Below, one piece after another: positions 1 through 5,519 of a stretch of 16,893 nt of DNA. The notes under the pieces were generated by a model that saw only the letters and a list, made by a program, of their open reading frames with translations, had not been told where the DNA came from and did not search any database. Each line of letters opens with the position of its first letter. Positions within the stretch are counted from its first letter, which is position 1. Made by a program: the position numbers and the translations under genes. This DNA is from SIG710 sp045648605 (GTDB taxonomy: Bacteria; Bacillota; Clostridia; Oscillospirales; CAG-272): contig JAZROG010000010.1 in the NCBI GenBank assembly GCA_045648605.1, positions 1 through 16,893 on the forward strand, in the 5' to 3' direction.

Positions 1-1107
1 GCAACAGGCGCGGAGAGGGGAATTATCGCGGTCAAAGCACATTATAAGTCTGCTATCACGGCCGTTGAGAGTGAAATTGACGAGCATAAAAGACTTTCGC
101 TTTTCAAGCTTGGCTCTGTCTATCCTGCGGGTGACGAGCTGATACTCATAAAAGAGGTCACGGGCAGAATTGTTCCTCCGGGCAAGCTTCCCGCGTCTGC
201 CCACGTTATGGTGAGCAATACAGAAACGGTTTACAATGTTTATAACGCAATAAAGGGCAAGGCTGTTACCGAAAAATTTGTTACGGTTGCGGGCGAGGTT
301 GCTTCTCCTGTTACGCTTTGCGTTCCCATAGGAACAAAGCTTTCGGAGCTTGTAAAGCGCGCAGGCGGTCTGACAAATGAAAATGTAGATTATATAAGCG
401 GCGGTCCAATGATGGGAAAAATCGTATCTCCCGCAGATGTGGTTACAAAAACCACAAATGCACTTCTTGTGCTTCCCTCGGACAATGTTGCTGTTATGAA
501 TAAAAAGCGCAATGCAAAGATAGGTCTTCGCCGTGCAATGGCAGTCTGCTGTCAGTGCAGAAGTTGCACAGAGCTTTGTTCAAGATATAATCTCGGCTAC
601 GGAGTAGAGCCGCATATGGTTATGAGAGTTCTTTCAAACGGCGGCAGAGGAGAGGTAAATAAACTTGCCGAATCACTTTCCTGCTCGGGATGCGGTCTTT
701 GCGAGGCTTATTCGTGCCCACAGGGACTTTCGCCCAGAGCCTTGATAGCGGAGCTGAAATCCAAAGCAAAAGAAAACGGATTCAAGGCGGAAAATCCCAA
801 GATATACGAGCGTAAGGACAGTAAACTGCACCGTGTTTCCCTTGACAGACTTCGCAGCAGACTTGGTCTTAACAAATATGACGTCCCCGCTCCTCTCGAC
901 GGAAAAATCGAGGTAAAAACAGTAAAAATACCGCTTCTCCAGCATATAGGAGCACCCTCCGTGCCTTGTGTTAAGGAAGGCGACAGGGTGAAAAACGGTA
1001 CTCTTATCGCGAGTGCTCCCGAGGGTGCGCTTGGTGCTGATATCCATGCTTCGATTGATGGAAAAATCGAGTCCGTTACACAAAAATACATAAAAATAGT
1101 AAGGTAA
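1..1107 (+). CDS. pduS: PduS-like BMC electron-transfer protein (5' truncated)
   Basis: The reading frame is open from the first base, so the gene starts upstream; 368 codons are visible, against roughly 450 in the family. It resembles RnfC/PduS flavin and Fe-S oxidoreductases, which pass electrons from NADH to cofactors inside a microcompartment (cobalamin reduction in the Pdu system). An RnfC-like nucleotide-binding part (ATGAERGIIAVK at the visible N-terminus, GGPMMGK near 400) is followed by two 4Fe-4S motifs: CxxCxxCxxxC at bases 547-579 and CxxCxxCxxxxCP at 682-717. The C-terminus looks like a barrel-sandwich or lipoyl-like domain (KIPLLQHIGAPSVPCVKEGD). An internal ATG at 208 is not the real start, because homology continues upstream of it. 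The PduT-type shell gene begins 4 bases after the stop, matching known PduS-PduT partnership. The family call is firm. The electron acceptor is not known, since no cobalamin-dependent enzyme is visible. Confidence 0.9.
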   Translation, partial: ATGAERGIIAVKAHYKSAITAVESEIDEHKRLSLFKLGSVYPAGDELILIKEVTGRIVPPGKLPASAHVMVSNTETVYNVYNAIKGKAVTEKFVTVAGEVASPVTLCVPIGTKLSELVKRAGGLTNENVDYISGGPMMGKIVSPADVVTKTTNALLVLPSDNVAVMNKKRNAKIGLRRAMAVCCQCRSCTELCSRYNLGYGVEPHMVMRVLSNGGRGEVNKLAESLSCSGCGLCEAYSCPQGLSPRALIAELKSKAKENGFKAENPKIYERKDSKLHRVSLDRLRSRLGLNKYDVPAPLDGKIEVKTVKIPLLQHIGAPSVPCVKEGDRVKNGTLIASAPEGALGADIHASIDGKIESVTQKYIKIVR

Positions 1108-1111
1108 TAAA

Positions 1112-1657
1112 ATGAAAAAAGCACTTGGAATGATAGAATTTAAAACGGTCGCATCGGGCATCACCGCAACCGATATAATGCTGAAAACAGCAGAGGTTGA
1201 GGTGGTTCAGGCAAATCCCGTTTGCCCCGGAAAATATCTTGCAACCATTGCAGGCGAGATAAGCGCGGTCAAAGCCGCAATAGAAGCGGCAGAGGCTTAT
1301 AATTCTGCCATGCTTATCGACAAATTCATTCTCGGAAATCCCCACGATACGGTGCAGGGTGCTATTTGCGGCTGTCTTGAGGTTGAAAACAAATCCGCTA
1401 TCGGAATTATCGAGACATTTACTGCGGCAAGTGCTGTGGTGGCGGCGGATACTGCGGCAAAAACGGCTCTTGTTGAGCTTGTTGAGGTCAGACTTGCCAA
1501 GGGAATGTGCGGTAAATCATATGTTATCCTCACGGGAAGCGTTTCAAGCGTTACAGCTTCGATCGAGCGCGCAAAGGCAGGCATCGAGGATGGTCTTTAC
1601 CTTGATTCGTCTGTAATTGCGGGCCCCGACCCAAGGCTTTGGGAAAGTATTCTTTAA
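1112..1657 (+). CDS. pduT: PduT-like tandem BMC-domain shell protein
   Basis: This 181-residue protein has two consecutive BMC domains (about residues 4-85 and 95-178), giving the trimeric pseudohexamers found in microcompartment shells. The first domain begins with the typical ALGMIEFKT and the second with AIGIIETFTAA. Cys38, in the motif VCPGKY, is at the position that binds a 4Fe-4S cluster in the central pore of PduT, so this is probably an electron-conducting shell tile rather than a plain metabolite pore. It follows the PduS gene by 4 bases. PduS is the expected partner that would exchange electrons through this cluster. The downstream regulator's Shine-Dalgarno sequence overlaps this gene's stop codon (TAAGGAG), which points to translational coupling. 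Confidence 0.93.
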   Translation: MKKALGMIEFKTVASGITATDIMLKTAEVEVVQANPVCPGKYLATIAGEISAVKAAIEAAEAYNSAMLIDKFILGNPHDTVQGAICGCLEVENKSAIGIIETFTAASAVVAADTAAKTALVELVEVRLAKGMCGKSYVILTGSVSSVTASIERAKAGIEDGLYLDSSVIAGPDPRLWESIL

Positions 1658-1669
1658 GGAGATGGCAAA

Positions 1670-2428
1670 ATGCTTGCAATAGAGAGAAGAAGGAAGATAA
1701 TTTCAAGGCTTAATGCAAACGGTAAGGTCATCGTAAACGAGCTTGCAAGGGAGTTTGATGTTACCGAGGAGACCATACGCCGAGATCTCGATAAGCTGGA
1801 TAAGGAGGGCATTGCCTCCAAAACCTACGGCGGTGCGGTTTCAAAAAATGCTTCGGCTCTTGATCTTCCTTATAATGTGCGAGAGGGAGTTAACGTTGAG
1901 CAGAAGGAAAGAATTGCCGAAAGACTCTCGGAGCATATAAGAGACGGAGAGCGTCTTATGGTGGATTCCAGCTCAACGGCGCTTTATCTTATTAAGAAAT
2001 TGAAGGATAAAAAGAATCTCACCATTATAACAAATTCGGTAAAGGTTCTGCTTGAGCTTGCGGACAAGCCCGATTGGACAGTGCTTTCAACCGGTGGTAT
2101 GCTTAAAAAGGGTGCACTTTCGCTTGGCGGCTCGTCGGCTGAAAAAATGATAAATTCCTATCATGTTGACACGGTGGTCATCTCCTGCAAGGGACTTGAC
2201 ATGAGCTTTGGTGTTACCGATTCCAATGAAAATGATTGCAGAATAAAGCAGGCGATGCTTGAGAGCGCAGAGAGAAGAATACTTGCTCTCGATTCCGAGA
2301 AGATAGATAAAAAATCATTCATTCGCATATGCTCTCTCGCCGATATTGATATAATAGCTACGGATAGTGAACCGAGCGAGGCTTGGCTCTCATTCTGTGA
2401 GAAAAACGAAATTGATATGATATATTGA
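1670..2428 (+). CDS. DeoR-family transcriptional regulator
   Basis: This 252-residue protein has the usual DeoR length and layout. A winged helix-turn-helix occupies about residues 6-57 (VNELAREFDVTEETIRRDLD is the recognition region). It is followed by a DeoRC sugar-phosphate-binding domain with the DSSSTALYL, TNSV and STGGML motifs. Members usually repress sugar-catabolism operons and are released by a phosphorylated sugar intermediate. AAGGAG lies 8 bases before the ATG. The gene sits inside the BMC operon, between a shell gene and the aldehyde dehydrogenase, so it is probably the local regulator. If so, its effector would be a sugar phosphate, which fits a compartment fed by a sugar-phosphate aldolase (fuculose- or rhamnulose-type). 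The ligand is an inference and cannot be read from the sequence. Confidence 0.92.
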   Translation: MLAIERRRKIISRLNANGKVIVNELAREFDVTEETIRRDLDKLDKEGIASKTYGGAVSKNASALDLPYNVREGVNVEQKERIAERLSEHIRDGERLMVDSSSTALYLIKKLKDKKNLTIITNSVKVLLELADKPDWTVLSTGGMLKKGALSLGGSSAEKMINSYHVDTVVISCKGLDMSFGVTDSNENDCRIKQAMLESAERRILALDSEKIDKKSFIRICSLADIDIIATDSEPSEAWLSFCEKNEIDMIY

Positions 2429-2438
2429 GGTTTGAAAA

Positions 2439-3878
2439 ATGGCAAATATTACAGAAGCCGAGATCAGGCAGATAGTTGAAAATATATTAAATGGGAAATC
2501 AGCTCCCGCAAAAAAATATACCTCTGTTTCATATGAGGGAAGAAGCCTTCTCGGCATATATTCGGATATGAATGAGGCTATAGATGCTGCGGAAAGAGGA
2601 TATAAGGCTGTTCGGGCAATGACGGTTGAGCAGAGAGAAAAGATAATAAGCGAGATCCGACGTCTTACAATAGAGGAAGCCCCGATAATGGCTGAAATGG
2701 GCGTTGCCGAAACAGGCATGGGTAAGGTGGAGCACAAGAGGCTCAAGCATATTCTCGTTGCCGAAAAGACCCCCGGCACAGAGGATATAGTTTCCGAGGC
2801 AAAGACGGGTGACAGCGGTCTTACACTCACCGAAATGGCACCCTTTGGCGTTGTTGGAGCTATAACTCCCAGCACAAATCCCTCGGAGACTGTTATATGT
2901 AACTCCATCGGTATGATCGCGGCAGGAAACGGTGTTGTTTTCAATCCTCATCCGGGTGCGATATGCGTTTCAAACTATGCGGTTGACCTTGTAAACCGTG
3001 CTTCAAGAAATGCGGGAGGCCCCGAGATACTTGTCTGCTCAATGGATAAGCCTACTCTTGAAAGTGCATCTGTTATGCAGAGTCATCCCAAGATAAGGCT
3101 TCTGGTTTGCACAGGCGGCCCGGGAGTTGTTAAGGCTGTTCTTTCCTCGGGCAAAAAGGCGATCGGCGCAGGTGCGGGAAATCCCCCTGTTATCGTTGAC
3201 GATACTGCAGATATAAGAAAAGCCGCAAAGGATATAATAGACGGCTGCACCTTTGATAATAATCTTCCTTGCATTGCGGAGAAGGAGGTATTTGCATTTT
3301 CCAATATCGCAGACGAGCTGATACGCGAAATGCTCAGATGCGGTGCATATTTGATAAACGCAGAGCAGGCTGATGCACTCTCGAAAATCGTGCTTGAGGA
3401 AAAGACAAATAAGGCAGGAAAAACGGTCAAGACCGTTAGCCGTACCTGTGTTGGAAGAGATGCGGATGTTCTCCTTTCAAGGATCGGAATAAAGGTTGAT
3501 AAAAGCATCAGATGTATTATCTGCGAGACTGATTTTATGCATGATTTTGTTCAGCATGAGCTGATGATGCCGATACTTCCCATTGTGAGAGTTGAAAATA
3601 TCGAGCAGGCAATCGAGCTTGCGGTAAAGGCAGAGCACGGAAACCGCCATACCGCTCATATGCATTCAAAGAATATAGACCACCTTTCAGCATTTGCAAA
3701 GGCGGTTGAGACCACAATATTTGTTAAAAATGCGCCCTCATATGCGGGAATCGGATTTGGCGGAGAGGGACACACAACATTTACCATTGCAGGCCCTACC
3801 GGTGAGGGAATTACCTCTGCAAGATCATTTACACGCCGTCGCAGATGCGTGATGGCTGATAATTTCAGAATTATTTGA
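2439..3878 (+). CDS. pduP: CoA-acylating aldehyde dehydrogenase, BMC type (PduP/EutE-like)
   Basis: The 479-residue enzyme belongs to the CoA-dependent aldehyde dehydrogenases that convert propanal or acetaldehyde plus CoA and NAD+ to acyl-CoA inside microcompartments. The catalytic cysteine is Cys278 in NNLPCIAEKE. The cofactor-binding region includes TPSTNPSE (143-150) and CTGGPGV (224-230). Residues 3-19 (ITEAEIRQIVENILNG) form an amphipathic segment separated by a short linker from the catalytic fold, as expected of an encapsulation peptide that binds the shell. The Shine-Dalgarno sequence (TGAGG) overlaps the stop of the DeoR gene, so the two are tightly linked. The next gene, a phosphotransacylase, uses its acyl-CoA product. 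Propanal versus acetaldehyde preference cannot be decided from the sequence. Confidence 0.93.
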   Translation: MANITEAEIRQIVENILNGKSAPAKKYTSVSYEGRSLLGIYSDMNEAIDAAERGYKAVRAMTVEQREKIISEIRRLTIEEAPIMAEMGVAETGMGKVEHKRLKHILVAEKTPGTEDIVSEAKTGDSGLTLTEMAPFGVVGAITPSTNPSETVICNSIGMIAAGNGVVFNPHPGAICVSNYAVDLVNRASRNAGGPEILVCSMDKPTLESASVMQSHPKIRLLVCTGGPGVVKAVLSSGKKAIGAGAGNPPVIVDDTADIRKAAKDIIDGCTFDNNLPCIAEKEVFAFSNIADELIREMLRCGAYLINAEQADALSKIVLEEKTNKAGKTVKTVSRTCVGRDADVLLSRIGIKVDKSIRCIICETDFMHDFVQHELMMPILPIVRVENIEQAIELAVKAEHGNRHTAHMHSKNIDHLSAFAKAVETTIFVKNAPSYAGIGFGGEGHTTFTIAGPTGEGITSARSFTRRRRCVMADNFRII

Positions 3879-3886
3879 GGTCAGAT

Positions 3887-4537
3887 ATGAAATATACCGA
3901 ATCAGAGCTTAAGGCACTTGTAAATAAAGTCATAGAAACAGTTAAGGATGGCCGAAAGGCCGAGGGAGATATTCCAATAGGTATTTCAAATCGTCATATA
4001 CACCTTACGGCAGAGCATGTTGAGGTGCTTTTCGGCAAGGGATACAGGCTCACAAAGCTTAAGGATCTTTCCCAGCCGGGACAGTATGCTTGCAAGGAAC
4101 AGCTTACAATAGTCGGCCCATCGATGAGAGCCATCGAAGGGGTTAGGGTTCTCGGCCCCGAAAGAAAGAGGTCGCAGGTTGAGATTTCCAGAACAGACAG
4201 TTATGTTTTGAAGGTGAAGCCCCCTGTGAGAGAATCGGGCGATCTTGATGGCTCTTCTCCTATCACCATTATAGGCCCCAAGGGAATCGTAATTCTTGAC
4301 GAGGGCTGTATAATTGCAAACCGACATATACATATGAGCGAGGAAGAGGGCAGAGTATTCGGTCTTTCCGACGGAGATTATGTTGATGTTGAGCTTTCGG
4401 GCGAGAGAAAAAGCCTTTTCTATGATGTTCAGGTTAGAGTCCACAAGGATTTCAGACTTGAAATGCATATTGATACCGATGATGCAAACGCTGCCGGCGT
4501 TTCCAACGGATTTAAGGCAAAGCTGATAAAAAGATAA
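3887..4537 (+). CDS. pduL: PduL-type phosphate acyltransferase
   Basis: This 216-residue PduL-family enzyme transfers the acyl group of propionyl- or acetyl-CoA to phosphate, regenerating CoA inside the compartment and giving acyl-phosphate for ATP synthesis. Two mirrored NRHIHL/M motifs (His37/His39 and His147/His149) mark the two related barrel domains that supply zinc ligands. A third conserved block, MHIDTDDANA (193-202), lies near the C-terminus. Residues 1-20 form an amphipathic encapsulation-peptide-like helix resembling that of the preceding dehydrogenase. I chose the ATG at 3887 because GAGG lies 6 bases upstream. A TTG 12 bases earlier is in frame but overlaps the previous stop and lacks a ribosome binding site. 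It is the last gene of the operon, and a terminator follows directly. Confidence 0.93.
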   Translation: MKYTESELKALVNKVIETVKDGRKAEGDIPIGISNRHIHLTAEHVEVLFGKGYRLTKLKDLSQPGQYACKEQLTIVGPSMRAIEGVRVLGPERKRSQVEISRTDSYVLKVKPPVRESGDLDGSSPITIIGPKGIVILDEGCIIANRHIHMSEEEGRVFGLSDGDYVDVELSGERKSLFYDVQVRVHKDFRLEMHIDTDDANAAGVSNGFKAKLIKR

Positions 4538-4576
4538 AAGCAAACTGACCCATTCAAGGTGGGTCAGTTTTTGCTT
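4538..4576 (+). terminator. Intrinsic terminator of the BMC operon
   Basis: The left arm AAGCAAACTGACCCA (4538-4552) pairs with TGGGTCAGTTTTTGCTT (4560-4576) around a 7-base loop, with two extra T residues bulged and a T-run on the right side. It begins right after the PduL stop codon. Confidence 0.85.
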
Positions 4577-4587
4577 GTGAGGGAGTT

Positions 4588-4647
4588 TCGCCACTGCGGT
4601 GGCGACCGGCGCCGCCGCCGGCTCGCGCGACCTTTTAAAAAAGGTCG
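4588..4647. repeat. Cluster of three adjacent hairpins, probable interspersed repeat
   Basis: Three separate inverted repeats follow one another with almost no gap. They are TCGCCAC/GTGGCGA (4588-4594 with 4599-4605), CCGGCG/CGCCGG (4606-4611 with 4616-4621) and CGACCTTTT/AAAAGGTCG (4628-4636 with 4639-4647). Each has a 2-4 base loop. The GC-rich composition of the first two is unlike the A/T-rich flanks. The pattern resembles composite hairpin repeats found after operons in clostridial genomes, but only one copy is in this window, so the repeat status is inferred. The element is non-coding. Confidence 0.5.
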
Positions 4648-4691
4648 ATCAAAACTTTAAAAAAGGGGATTTTATTGTTGCTTAACTGTGG

Positions 4692-4725
4692 TTCTACATG
4701 AAATGAAAGAGGACTTTATGTAGAA
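4692..4725. other. Inverted repeat with 18-base loop
   Basis: TTCTACAT (4692-4699) is an exact reverse complement of ATGTAGAA (4718-4725). No T-run follows, so it is not an evident terminator. It may be part of the same non-coding element as the hairpin cluster just upstream, or a separate protein-binding site. The stretch from 4726 to 4801 shows nothing further that I can identify. Confidence 0.3.
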
Positions 4726-4801
4726 AGGCAAAGCCACCCCACCCCGTAAGTCATACCGAGCCTGCCGATTTATACTTACCAAATCCCATTTATCACTTTT
4801 T

Positions 4802-4834
4802 AAACAAAAACGGGAGGACTTTCGCAGTCCTCCC
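4802..4834 (-). terminator. Strong intrinsic terminator of the orphan minus-strand unit
   Basis: On the minus strand the stem GGGAGGACT/AGTCCTCCC (9 perfect pairs, 4812-4834, 5-base loop) is followed by GTTTTTGTTT. The T-run is much better on the minus than on the plus strand. It therefore most likely ends the leftward transcript that starts near 5283. Confidence 0.8.
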
Positions 4835-4877
4835 TTATGTTTATATATTTTATATCCGAATTATTAGAAAAACAATT

Positions 4878-4889
4878 TTAAATTTCCAT
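4878..4889 (-). other. Three-codon mini-ORF with sequestered ribosome binding site
   Basis: ATG GAA ATT TAA follows AGGAG by exactly 8 bases. The GGAG at 4898-4901 can pair with CTCC at 4891-4894 across a 3-base loop, hiding the ribosome binding site in a small hairpin. It is the third of three similar sites in the orphan transcript. Confidence 0.3.
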
Positions 4890-4905
4890 TGGAGTAGCTC
4901 CTGAT

Positions 4906-4968
4906 TCAAGATGTTTTGGTATTGATCCTCTTCAGTTTAAACCATGTGTACATATTCGTTTCACCCAT
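4906..4968 (-). CDS. Putative 20-residue peptide ORF
   Basis: An ATG at 4966-4968 opens a frame of 20 codons ending in TGA. An internal ATG at 4951-4953 would give 15 residues. The peptide is basic and rich in Lys, Thr and Asn, with one Trp, and has no signal sequence. Unlike its neighbours it lacks a clear ribosome binding site, so translation is doubtful. It matters mainly because it sits just before a ribosome-binding-site-preceded mini-ORF, repeating the layout seen twice upstream. Confidence 0.2.
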   Translation of the reverse strand: MGETNMYTWFKLKRINTKTS

Positions 4969-5032
4969 AATGTATATCAAATCATCTTGTTTTTTACTTA
5001 TATTCTGTTAGCTATCGGCATGAAAAAATAAA

Positions 5033-5041
5033 TCAGTTCAT
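5033..5041 (-). other. Start-stop mini-ORF (ATG AAC TGA), second copy
   Basis: The sequence AAGGAG, 8 bases, then ATGAACTGAT repeats the arrangement found at 5151-5173. The two copies share about 20 of 24 aligned positions. A two-residue product is unlikely to be the purpose, so it may be a ribosome-binding or stalling site. Confidence 0.35.
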
Positions 5042-5053
5042 TGGTCCTTCTCC

Positions 5054-5104
5054 TTATAAAACTGTTCTGTGACAGTACAAGCTTCTCGGTGGATCTTTCT
5101 TCAT
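5054..5104 (-). CDS. Putative 16-residue peptide ORF
   Basis: MKKDPPRSLYCHRTVL is encoded with AGGAG (5112-5116) 7 bases before the ATG, a good ribosome binding site. The peptide is basic, with one Cys and two prolines, and has no hydrophobic export signal. Its stop codon overlaps the ribosome binding site of the mini-ORF that follows (TAAGGAG). I do not recognise a family. Coding is possible, given the site, but unproven. Confidence 0.35.
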   Translation of the reverse strand: MKKDPPRSLYCHRTVL

Positions 5105-5150
5105 AATATCACTCCTAACCGGGAATATTTAATTTTTTGGGGAAGACTGA

Positions 5151-5159
5151 TCAGTTCAT
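5151..5159 (-). other. Start-stop mini-ORF (ATG AAC TGA), first copy
   Basis: AAGGAG (5168-5173) lies 8 bases before ATG AAC TGA. The ATG overlaps the TGA of the preceding 21-codon ORF as ATGA. The palindrome ACTGATCAGT (5146-5155) overlaps its end. Confidence 0.35.
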
Positions 5160-5221
5160 CGGTATATCTCCTTTTCTGTTTTGATCTTGGCAGGGGTTTG
5201 AGTAAGGCGTCTTAAAATCAT
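5156..5221 (-). CDS. Putative 21-residue peptide ORF
   Basis: The frame starts MILRRLTQTPAKIK and is strongly basic, with no signal peptide. GGAGG (5233-5237) lies 11 bases upstream of the ATG, rather far but strong. Its ATG overlaps the stop of another 21-codon ORF (5218-5283) as ATGA, and its own stop overlaps the next ATG the same way. Such chained overlaps are typical of coupled translation. The length is too short for coding statistics, and no family is recognised. Confidence 0.35.
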   Translation of the reverse strand: MILRRLTQTPAKIKTEKEIYR

Positions 5222-5283
5222 AGCTTTACATCCCTCCTTATATCTGTGCTGTAAGCAGTTATTTGTGTGTTTCCTTTTTGCAT
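5218..5283 (-). CDS. Putative 21-residue ORF at the predicted transcript start
   Basis: The ATG lies 5 bases after the -10 box, so the transcript would start at or next to it and the ORF would be leaderless or nearly so. The frame begins MQKGNTQITAYS and ends in a TGA that overlaps the next ATG. No ribosome binding site is possible. It may be a chance frame, or the original leader of the mini-ORF chain. Confidence 0.22.
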   Translation of the reverse strand: MQKGNTQITAYSTDIRRDVKL

Positions 5284-5287
5284 CTTT

Positions 5288-5316
5288 ATTATAACAAAAT
5301 TTGTGGGATTTGTCAA
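5288..5316 (-). promoter_or_regulatory. Perfect consensus sigma-A promoter, leftward
   Basis: On the minus strand TTGACA (5311-5316) and TATAAT (5288-5293) are separated by exactly 17 bases. Both boxes match the consensus at all six positions. The predicted start is near 5281-5284. It can only serve the orphan mini-ORF transcript. Confidence 0.88.
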
Positions 5317-5390
5317 TGATTTTTTGATAAAAAAATAAACTTTGTTGCATTTGCACAAAAATCGGCGGTTTTTTTTAGGCATTGAAACGA

Positions 5391-5410
5391 CGAAAAAAAG
5401 TTTTTTTTCG
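5391..5410. promoter_or_regulatory. A/T-tract palindrome between divergent promoters
   Basis: CGAAAAAAA and TTTTTTTCG form 9-base inverted arms around a GT centre. The palindrome lies between the leftward promoter at 5288-5316 and the rightward promoter at 5439-5467. It could be an operator for the regulator encoded downstream. Its homopolymer content means chance or bent DNA is an equal explanation. Confidence 0.3.
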
Positions 5411-5438
5411 GGAAAAAGAAAAAGTTTACACAAAGGTA

Positions 5439-5467
5439 TTGAAAAAAATAAAAATGTCTGTTATAAT
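5439..5467 (+). promoter_or_regulatory. Sigma-A promoter of the LacI-LuxR regulator
   Basis: TTGAAA (5439-5444) and TATAAT (5462-5467) are separated by 17 bases, with a predicted start near 5474. The spacing and boxes are close to consensus. It lies about 50 bases before the regulator's ATG. Confidence 0.8.
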
Positions 5468-5479
5468 AAATATGTTATG

Positions 5480-5506
5480 CGGCTGTTTTTCAGCCGATTT
5501 TTTATT
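5480..5506 (+). promoter_or_regulatory. Terminator-like hairpin in the 5' leader (possible attenuator)
   Basis: CGGCTG (5480-5485) pairs with CAGCCG (5491-5496) around a TTTTT loop and is followed by ATTTTTTATT. It begins only a few bases after the predicted transcript start and ends just before the ribosome binding site GGAGG at 5507-5511. The stem is short, so it may instead stabilise the 5' end of the mRNA or pause the polymerase. Confidence 0.45.
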
Positions 5507-5519
5507 GGAGGTGGAAAAA

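Larger units (their letters stand above)
4802..5283 (-). ncRNA. Orphan ~480-nt transcript with tandem mini-ORFs, function unknown
   Basis: This minus-strand stretch has its own perfect sigma-A promoter (5288-5316) and a strong terminator (4802-4834) but no ORF longer than 21 codons downstream of the predicted start site. It carries at least four short ORFs plus three near start-stop ORFs. Most are preceded by AGGAG-type ribosome binding sites. Some are joined by ATGA overlaps. Clear start, clear end and repeated ribosome binding sites argue that it is expressed and not empty spacer. It could be a small-peptide operon, a regulatory RNA that binds ribosomes, or the decayed remnant of a larger gene. 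I do not recognise a known RNA family. The transcript boundaries are predicted from motifs only. Confidence 0.5.

Noticed and set aside
4538..4576. Riboswitch for the downstream genes
   Set aside because: The stem directly follows the PduL stop and has terminator form. The next plus-strand gene is about 950 bases away with its own promoter.
4588..4647. CRISPR array or tRNA-like structure
   Set aside because: The three hairpins differ in sequence and are not direct repeats with spacers. No cloverleaf or tRNA landmarks are present. No CRISPR or tRNA was found elsewhere in the window.
5382..5519. Upstream extension of the LacI-LuxR regulator with a Lys-rich N-terminus
   Set aside because: The extension covers the promoter and leader hairpin. 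ATG 5520 has an ideal ribosome binding site.
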